Source of the DNA: Thermoanaerobacterales bacterium 50_218
Lineage (GTDB): Bacteria > Bacillota > DSM-12270 > Thermacetogeniales > Thermacetogeniaceae
Direction of reading: 5' to 3'
Assembly: GCA_001508855.1 (NCBI GenBank)
Contig: LGFL01000006.1
Span: 1 to 60,258 of the forward strand
DNA: 60,258 nt
Below, piece after piece: positions 55,692 to 60,258 of the stretch. Both the position numbers and the translations under genes were made by a program. The notes beneath the pieces are model-generated. The model did no database searches, was not told the origin of the DNA, and saw only the letters and a program-made list of their open reading frames with translations. The stretch's first letter is position 1. Each line of letters starts with the position of its first letter.

Positions 55692-56162
55692 GTGCATTTC
55701 ATCAGTCCAACAAAAGGCAGAATGAACTGGGAGGAAGTGGTCACAGATCTGCTCGACTACATCACCAGTGACCCTGATTTTTCCTACAAGATCATCATTG
55801 GAACCGATTCTCACCTTCGGGAGGAAACCCATTTTGTTACTGCGTTGATCGCCCACCGGGTGGGGAAAGGGGCGCGCTATTATTACTCCCGGAGGGTTCG
55901 CCAGAAAATCGAGAACCTCCAGCAAAGGATCTTCTATGAGGCAGCCCTCAGCCTGGAACTTGCCAGCAAACTCACCCAGAGCCTTGCAGAGAGGGGTTTT
56001 TCTGACCTCGATATTGAGATCCACTTAGATATCGGTCCCAATGGAGAGACAAAAGAACTGATCAGAGATGTGGTCGGGATGATTGTGGGTAGTGGGTTTG
56101 ATGCCAAGATCAAGCCAGAATCCTGTGGGGCCTCCAAAGTGGCAGATAAGTACACAAAATAG
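55692..56162 (+). CDS. YkuK-like RNase H-fold protein (DUF458)
   Basis: A 156-residue protein with YKIIIGTDSHLREETHFVTALIAHR and IEIHLDIGPNGETKELIRDVVGMIVGSGFDAKIKPESCGASKVADKYTK, the YkuK/DUF458 pattern with a ribonuclease H-like fold. The function is unknown. GTG start after AAAAGGAGG, five bases after rsmA. Confidence 0.85.
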   Translation: MHFISPTKGRMNWEEVVTDLLDYITSDPDFSYKIIIGTDSHLREETHFVTALIAHRVGKGARYYYSRRVRQKIENLQQRIFYEAALSLELASKLTQSLAERGFSDLDIEIHLDIGPNGETKELIRDVVGMIVGSGFDAKIKPESCGASKVADKYTK

Positions 56163-56199
56163 CGAATGAGCAAGATTTGAGCCACGGCGGGTTCTGGTC

Positions 56200-56232
56200 A
56201 CCCCCTAAAAATTCAGGGGGTTTTTGTTTTTG
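56200..56232 (+). terminator. Terminator before yabG
   Basis: ACCCCCT (56200-56206) pairs with AGGGGGT (56215-56221), followed by TTTTGTTTTT. It isolates yabG from the rsmA operon. Confidence 0.8.
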
Positions 56233-56241
56233 GTAAATTGC

Positions 56242-56268
56242 ACTTTTTTCCTCGAGAGAGCATATGAT
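56242..56268 (+). promoter_or_regulatory. Candidate sigma-K promoter for yabG
   Basis: AC at 56242-56243, 17 bases, then CATATGAT (56261-56268) fits the sigma-K pattern AC-N16/17-CATANNNT. yabG is a sigma-K gene in B. subtilis. Confidence 0.55.
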
Positions 56269-56303
56269 CTCACAGGGAATATATGGTAAAGAAGGTGGCT
56301 CTG

Positions 56304-57173
56304 ATGTCAGAAATCCAGGTTGGGGATATTGTTGCTCGCAAATCTTACCAAAATGACATCAATTTTCGTGTTGAAGAAATCCAAGACCGGGGTGGAAAGA
56401 AATGGGCAATGCTCCGCGGCCTTTTTGTGCGCCTTTATGCTGATGCTCCTGTTGATGACCTGGTCAAAAAAAAACCTGCTGAGGTCAGTGTTCTCAGGAG
56501 GGAATTTGCCAAAAAGCGTTCTGCTTTTCTGCGGCAAATGCTTGAACACCAATCACGGACGAGGCAGCGCACCCTGATGCGAGCGAAAAACGAAGGAGTG
56601 GAGGTGGATTTTTTCGAGTTTCCCGGCTGGGTGCTGCACTTTGATGGTGACCAGGAATACCGGGAGGTTTGTCTGCGCACCTACCTTCAGTTGAACGTCC
56701 CTTCACAGGTTTTCTATGTTCCTGAAAAAGAGCAACCGACTCTTGTCTGCAAGTACTTGAAAGAACAGAGACCAGATATCCTCGTGCTCACGGGCCACGA
56801 CGGCATTTATAAAGGAGCCCGCGATTACCGAGATCTCAGGAGTTACCGTCACTCCGAGTACTTTCTGGAAGCGATCAAGCGTGCCCGCCAGTATGAGCCG
56901 GACCGGGATGCTTTGGTGATCATTGCCGGGGGTTGCCAGTCTTACTATGAGGCTTTAATCGAGGCCGGAGCAAATTTTGCCAGTTCTCCCGACAGGGTGA
57001 TGATTCATGTTCTTGATCCGGTGTTTATTGCTGAAAAGATTTCTTATACCTCAATTTATGAAAAAATATCTCTTTCTGGTGTCCTCGAGTATACAGTAAC
57101 CGGGCCCAGAGGGATGGGAGGTATTCAAACAAAAGGCAAGTTCCGGCTCGGTCTTCCACCTTTCCGCTACTGA
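56304..57173 (+). CDS. yabG: Sporulation-specific protease YabG
   Basis: A 289-residue YabG, the cysteine protease that processes spore-coat proteins. QVGDIVARKSYQNDINFRVEEI at the N-terminus, FDGDQEYREVCLRTYLQLNV, ILVLTGHDGIYKGARDYRDLRSYRHSEYF and IAGGCQSYYEALIEAGANFASSPDRVMIHVLDPV are typical; His and Cys of the active site are probably in LTGHDG and GGCQS. ATG 56304, six bases after GAAGGTGG, gives the family length; ATG 56283 is earlier. Confidence 0.92.
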   Translation: MSEIQVGDIVARKSYQNDINFRVEEIQDRGGKKWAMLRGLFVRLYADAPVDDLVKKKPAEVSVLRREFAKKRSAFLRQMLEHQSRTRQRTLMRAKNEGVEVDFFEFPGWVLHFDGDQEYREVCLRTYLQLNVPSQVFYVPEKEQPTLVCKYLKEQRPDILVLTGHDGIYKGARDYRDLRSYRHSEYFLEAIKRARQYEPDRDALVIIAGGCQSYYEALIEAGANFASSPDRVMIHVLDPVFIAEKISYTSIYEKISLSGVLEYTVTGPRGMGGIQTKGKFRLGLPPFRY

Positions 57174-57283
57174 ACCAATTTTTGTTATGAATTAGATGGT
57201 TTTCCAGGGGCTAGTTTTGCAGCATTTTCGAGGGCACCTTCATATAATAAAGGGGCTGAGTAATCGTTTGGGGGGAGTGGGGA

Positions 57284-57619
57284 TTGAGGGAAGAGAGCTA
57301 TTTAGTAGTGGGAGGAAATCAAGAAGGATTGGTTTTGCAGGGAAAAGAAAGAGTCCGCAATGCCCTCGAAAGCGGGAGTGTTTCCTTAGTACTAAAACAG
57401 GTTGGTGATTGGGCGGGATATATTCAGGAAGCAGCAAATGCTTTAGAACAAGTTGTTGAGCTTGCGCGGCAGAACCTTCAGAAGGAAGCTTCTAGTGATG
57501 GCTCTCTGCAGCAGTCGGACCTTGCCGCTGATCCTGCCCTATTTGTGAACTTATTGAAAGCGCGGGAGTTTCAGCAGGTGATGGCAGTACTTCTTGTTCA
57601 ATTCCTTAAAAGCGCCTAA
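57284..57619 (+). CDS. Hypothetical protein between yabG and veg
   Basis: A 111-residue protein that I do not recognise. Its N-terminus is mixed (YLVVGGNQEGLVLQGKERVRNALESG) and the rest is alpha-helical with leucine and glutamate (YIQEAANALEQVVELARQNLQ; FVNLLKAREFQQVMAVLLVQFLKS). No signal or membrane segment. TTG follows GGGGGGAGTGG. CATATAATA at 57241-57249 resembles a sporulation-type -10. It could be a small sporulation protein, which is inference. Confidence 0.5.
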   Translation: MREESYLVVGGNQEGLVLQGKERVRNALESGSVSLVLKQVGDWAGYIQEAANALEQVVELARQNLQKEASSDGSLQQSDLAADPALFVNLLKAREFQQVMAVLLVQFLKSA

Positions 57620-57673
57620 TGCTTGGAGTGCTCTGGTTGCAAGCAGGGCGCTCACATTTTTTGGCAATTTTTC

Positions 57674-57702
57674 TTGACAACAGCTTTGCAGCTTGGTATA
57701 AT
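57674..57702 (+). promoter_or_regulatory. Strong sigma-A promoter of veg
   Basis: Perfect TTGACA and TATAAT with a 17-bp spacer and TG extended -10 (TGGTATAAT). The veg promoter of B. subtilis is likewise near consensus. Confidence 0.9.
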
Positions 57703-57757
57703 ACAATGAATAATTTTTGGGGAAATGCCCAGAATTGTGTGGAGAAGGTGATAGATT

Positions 57758-58033
57758 ATGGCAACCAAGCAGGCGCTTGCAGAAATCCGGCAGGACCTGG
57801 AGGCATTTGTGGGGACGAGAGTCAAGCTGCGCTCCCACAAAGGTAGGAATAAGGTTGTTGAAAGGGAAGGAATTCTCGAACGCACCTATCCCAACATTTT
57901 CGTGATTAAAATAGATGAGAAAAGAGCACAAAGACGGGTTTCCTTCAGCTACACTGATGTTCTCACGAAAACCGTAGAGCTTACTGTTTGCTGTGAAAGC
58001 GGTGACATCAGAATTAAGCCGGTAAAGGACTAA
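57758..58033 (+). CDS. veg: Veg family protein
   Basis: A 91-residue Veg. ALAEIRQDLEAFVGTRVKLRSHKGRNKVVEREGILERTYPNIFVIKID and RVSFSYTDVLTKTVELTV are its signatures. Veg stimulates biofilm formation in B. subtilis; its biochemical role is unclear. ATG after GGAGAAGGTGATAG. Its very strong promoter predicts high expression. Confidence 0.93.
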   Translation: MATKQALAEIRQDLEAFVGTRVKLRSHKGRNKVVEREGILERTYPNIFVIKIDEKRAQRRVSFSYTDVLTKTVELTVCCESGDIRIKPVKD

Positions 58034-58061
58034 TCTCTTGAACTTCGCCTTCGAACATTGC

Positions 58062-58098
58062 ACACCCTTCAGAAGATATCTGAAGGGTGTTTCTTTTT
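58062..58098 (+). terminator. Terminator of veg
   Basis: ACACCCTTCAGA (58062-58073) and TCTGAAGGGTGT (58079-58090) form a 12-bp perfect stem followed by TTCTTTTTTG. The intron remnant begins four bases after the T-tract. Confidence 0.9.
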
Positions 58099-58101
58099 TG
58101 C

Positions 58102-58156
58102 GTGCCCGGCGTGGGCTTGGCCTTGTGGGTGGGAGTCCCGAACGACGAAGGTAGCA
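58102..58156 (+). mobile_element. Group II intron 5'-end remnant (second copy)
   Basis: GTGCCCGGCGTGGGC at 58102 repeats the 5' end at base 81, both preceded by TTTTTTGC behind a terminator. GTCCCGAACGACGAAGG and TAGCA are shared exactly; after base 58156 the similarity ends. It has degenerated (GGGTGGGAGTCCC instead of GGGTGAAAGTCCC) and is truncated to about 55 bases. Confidence 0.55.
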
Positions 58157-58211
58157 AAAACACTCCTTCCTGAATATACTGGACTGAAGCAGCCAGGATA
58201 GGGAGGGAAAG

Positions 58212-59219
58212 ATGGTGCGAAAACTTTTTCGGTCCCTGAATATTGCCAAAAGGCGTTACACGGGTTTGCCCAATGTCATCGGTGTAGGGATAGGATACAA
58301 GAAAAAAGGCCAGCGGGAAACGGACGAGCTGGCCGTTATTTTTTTCGTGGAGAAAAAGCTCCCTGCTGAAGCCCTGAGGATCGATCAACTGGTGCCCAGG
58401 AGGATTGCAGGGGTTCCTACAGATGTCGTCGAGATCGGTGAAGTGCGCTTTTTAGGGAGGACAGGGAAGGTGCGGCCTGCTCCTCCAGGTGTGAGTATCG
58501 GTCACTATCGGGTGACTGCCGGAACTTTCGGTGCTGTTGTCAAAGATAGAAAAACAGGAGAAATCATGATCCTTTCCAATAACCACATTCTTGCCAATAC
58601 TACTGATGGAAATGATGGTCGTGCCCAAATAGGGGACCCGGTTTACCAACCGGGAAGTTATGATGGTGGCTCTGATGATGATGTTATCGGCAACCTGGCT
58701 GGCTTTATCCCAGTCTACAGGTACACTGGGGACGCTGAGTGCAAAGTAGCCACTTTCGGGTTAAGGGCTGCCAATACAGTGATCCAGGCATTTCGCCCGA
58801 ACTACTACCTGCGCCTGGAGAAGAGGGGAAGGGTCAATTTAGTTGACTGCGCGGTTGCCAGGCCCCTGGAACCTGACCTGATCACCCCGGAAATCCTGGA
58901 GATCGGGAGGGTTGCTGGAATCAGGGAGCCAGAACCCGGACTTGTGGTCAAGAAAAGCGGGCGCACAAGTGGACTCACCATCGGAAAAATTACCGCAATT
59001 CGGGTTGTTTTGAATGTGACAATGGGGATGGGAAACGATGCCGCTCGTTTTCAGGAGCAGGTTGTGGCTGATCTCAAGTCTGCGCCTGGTGACAGCGGTT
59101 CCCTCGTGCTCGATGAGGAAAACCGGGCTGTGGGCCTCCTTTTTGCAGGCTCTACTGATTATTCTGTCTTTAACCCCATTCAAACAGTTCTCGAGAAACT
59201 GGGTGTTGATCTGGTATGA
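58212..59219 (+). CDS. Trypsin-like serine protease domain protein
   Basis: A 335-residue protein without signal peptide. The triad can be read as His in ILSNNHILANTTD (about residue 123), Asp in VNLVDCAVARPL (about 217) and Ser in SAPGDSGSLVLDEENRAVGLLFAGS (about 298), a chymotrypsin-fold GDSG. The N-terminal NVIGVGIGYKKKGQRETDELAVIFFVEKKLP segment is typical of a bacterial intracellular family related to NAL1-type proteases. The substrate is unknown. ATG start after GGGAGGGAAAG. Its TGA overlaps the next ATG. Confidence 0.8.
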   Translation: MVRKLFRSLNIAKRRYTGLPNVIGVGIGYKKKGQRETDELAVIFFVEKKLPAEALRIDQLVPRRIAGVPTDVVEIGEVRFLGRTGKVRPAPPGVSIGHYRVTAGTFGAVVKDRKTGEIMILSNNHILANTTDGNDGRAQIGDPVYQPGSYDGGSDDDVIGNLAGFIPVYRYTGDAECKVATFGLRAANTVIQAFRPNYYLRLEKRGRVNLVDCAVARPLEPDLITPEILEIGRVAGIREPEPGLVVKKSGRTSGLTIGKITAIRVVLNVTMGMGNDAARFQEQVVADLKSAPGDSGSLVLDEENRAVGLLFAGSTDYSVFNPIQTVLEKLGVDLV

Positions 59220-60100
59220 GCATGGGGAGAAAGAAACTGGGACTGGCTCTCGGAGGCGGAGGGATTCTGGGTGCCTCCCATATTGGTGTCCTCGAAGTCC
59301 TCGAAGAGAATGGAATTAAACCCTCGGTGGTTACTGGAACCAGTGTCGGAGGCCTGGTTGCTGCTCTTTACGCTGCCGGAGTGTCTCCTTCACAGATGCG
59401 GAAACTGGCACTAGAGATCCGCAAACAGGACCTTTATACCTGGAACTTTTCTCCGTTTACCTTTTTGCTTCTATTGCTCCAGACCTTTTTTGACCTTGCC
59501 CGCTTTTTCCGGATTCTGCCGCGTGGTCTTCTGAGCAGTACCAGGATGGGGCACTATGTGGAAAAGAAGGCCGGAAAGAAAAGGATCTCTTCAGAAATGC
59601 TGCCCGTGGGTTTGGTGGCAACTGACCTGATTACCGGGAGGAAGGTCGTTTTTACCAACAGTTCTCTGTTAAGGCCGTGTCAAGGGATATCGTTGATCAG
59701 GAACGCTCCTTTTGGATTAGCAGTCCGTGCAAGTGCTGCCATCCCTGGTGTCTTTGAGCCGGTTCCCTACAAAGGCTTTCTTCTCGCCGACGGGGGGCTC
59801 GTAGAAATGGTCCCTGCACCTTTGGCACGGCTCCTTGGTGCTGATGTTGTATTAGCTGTGCGCTTGTTAAGTAAGCCAGGGCCTGCTCAGCCTGGAAGCA
59901 TTGTTCAGGTGATCCTCCGGAGCCTGGGGATCATTACCGGAGTGGGAACAGAAAAGGCTTTGCAGGATGCAGACCTGGTAATCACACCATTTGCTCCTGG
60001 TGCTGGCCTGGGGGATTTTGAGCACATTCCGCAGCTCCTCGATGCAGGACGTGTTGCTGCTCTGGAAGCGCTTCCCCAGCTCAAGGGGGTCTGGGGTTAA
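59216..60100 (+). CDS. Patatin-like phospholipase
   Basis: A 294-residue patatin/RssA-type lipase. GLALGGGGILGASHIGVLEVL is the oxyanion loop, VVTGTSVGGLVAALYAAG (GxSxG, Ser about 43) the nucleophile, and FLLADGGLVEMVP (DGG) the catalytic Asp. A hydrophobic stretch (FTFLLLLLQTFFDLARFF) near residues 80-100 may touch the membrane. ATG overlaps the protease stop (ATGA), so the two are translationally coupled. Confidence 0.88.
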   Translation: MSMGRKKLGLALGGGGILGASHIGVLEVLEENGIKPSVVTGTSVGGLVAALYAAGVSPSQMRKLALEIRKQDLYTWNFSPFTFLLLLLQTFFDLARFFRILPRGLLSSTRMGHYVEKKAGKKRISSEMLPVGLVATDLITGRKVVFTNSSLLRPCQGISLIRNAPFGLAVRASAAIPGVFEPVPYKGFLLADGGLVEMVPAPLARLLGADVVLAVRLLSKPGPAQPGSIVQVILRSLGIITGVGTEKALQDADLVITPFAPGAGLGDFEHIPQLLDAGRVAALEALPQLKGVWG

Positions 60101-60184
60101 GGAACACCTTTTCAGGTCTTGACATATTGTGTAAAAGAAACTTTCTGCTCCAAGTGTTAAAGACCGAGAAGGGGGGTATTGGTG

Positions 60185-60258
60185 ATGACAGAAGCGATTG
60201 CTGGGGGCAGTTACTGCGACCAGAGGGTATTTGCGATCTTCTTGATCCTGATCCTGAT
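60185..60258 (+). CDS. Small hydrophobic protein, truncated by the window end
   Basis: ATG 60185 (GTG 60182 alternative) follows AAGGGGGG and reads MTEAIAGGSYCDQRVFAIFLILILI to the edge. A short Gly/Ser/Cys start and a single membrane helix recall the small YjcZ-type sporulation proteins. TTGACA at 60119-60124 may be a -35. Family by resemblance only. Confidence 0.4.
   Translation, partial: MTEAIAGGSYCDQRVFAIFLILIL

Overview
The window is a chromosomal replication-origin region from a spore-forming, Gram-positive anaerobe of the Clostridia type. Evidence: oriC-like DnaA boxes flank dnaA; the gene order closely follows the Bacillus subtilis origin (noc-rsmG-mnmE-jag-yidC-yidD-rnpA-rpmH // dnaA-dnaN-recF-remB-gyrB-gyrA ... 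pdxST-serS-tRNAs-tadA-ffs-dnaX-ybaB-recR-yaaL-bofA ... gin-yaaO-tmk-holB-yaaT-rsmI-abrB-metG-tatD-yabE-ksgA-yabG-veg); sporulation genes (bofA, gin, yabG) are present; and a four-subunit 2-oxoacid:ferredoxin oxidoreductase points to anaerobic metabolism. GTG and TTG starts are frequent. The species cannot be named from sequence alone; a thermophilic or syntrophic Peptococcaceae-like lineage is a guess.

Left replichore (1-14.3 kb, mostly minus strand, i.e. leading strand away from oriC): a group II intron 5' end at the window edge, a YkuS-like protein, a phosphoribosyltransferase, the nickel-pincer-cofactor genes larB-larC (plus strand), parA-parB with a parS-like site inside the start of parA, then about 3.6 kb of decaying mobile DNA (an IS200/IS605 element with broken tnpB, and an IS4-type transposase remnant) that separates parAB from a YkgJ-like protein and noc. 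The conserved rsmG-mnmE-jag-yidC-yidD-rnpA-rpmH cluster follows, led by a near-perfect sigma-A promoter.

Right replichore (14.4-60 kb, almost all plus strand): dnaA, dnaN, recF, remB, gyrB, gyrA; PLP synthase pdxST; a serine T-box (UCC specifier) leading an aminotransferase-serA-serS operon; then seven tRNA genes, only serine and arginine species, with tadA embedded next to its probable substrate tRNA-Arg(ACG); SRP RNA; and a trpEDCFBA operon (no trpG) whose leader carries eleven GAG triplets spaced 2-3 nt apart plus an overlapping antiterminator/terminator pair, the hallmark of TRAP attenuation. The trp operon lies between ffs and dnaX, which are close together in B. subtilis. Next come dnaX-ybaB-recR-yaaL-bofA, a P-loop protein plus 2-oxoacid:ferredoxin oxidoreductase operon, gin, a YaaO-type decarboxylase, tmk-holB-yaaT-rsmI, abrB (minus strand), metG-tatD, two tandem YabE-like G5/3D proteins, ksgA, a YkuK-like protein, yabG, veg, and a translationally coupled trypsin-like protease and patatin-like lipase.

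The most notable signals are regulatory or RNA-level rather than new protein families: the all-GAG TRAP leader, the serine-centred cluster (T-box, serine biosynthesis, serS and four serine tRNAs), two copies of the same group II intron 5' end each placed directly behind a Rho-independent terminator, and an unexplained RNA-like structure with two competing folds before tmk.
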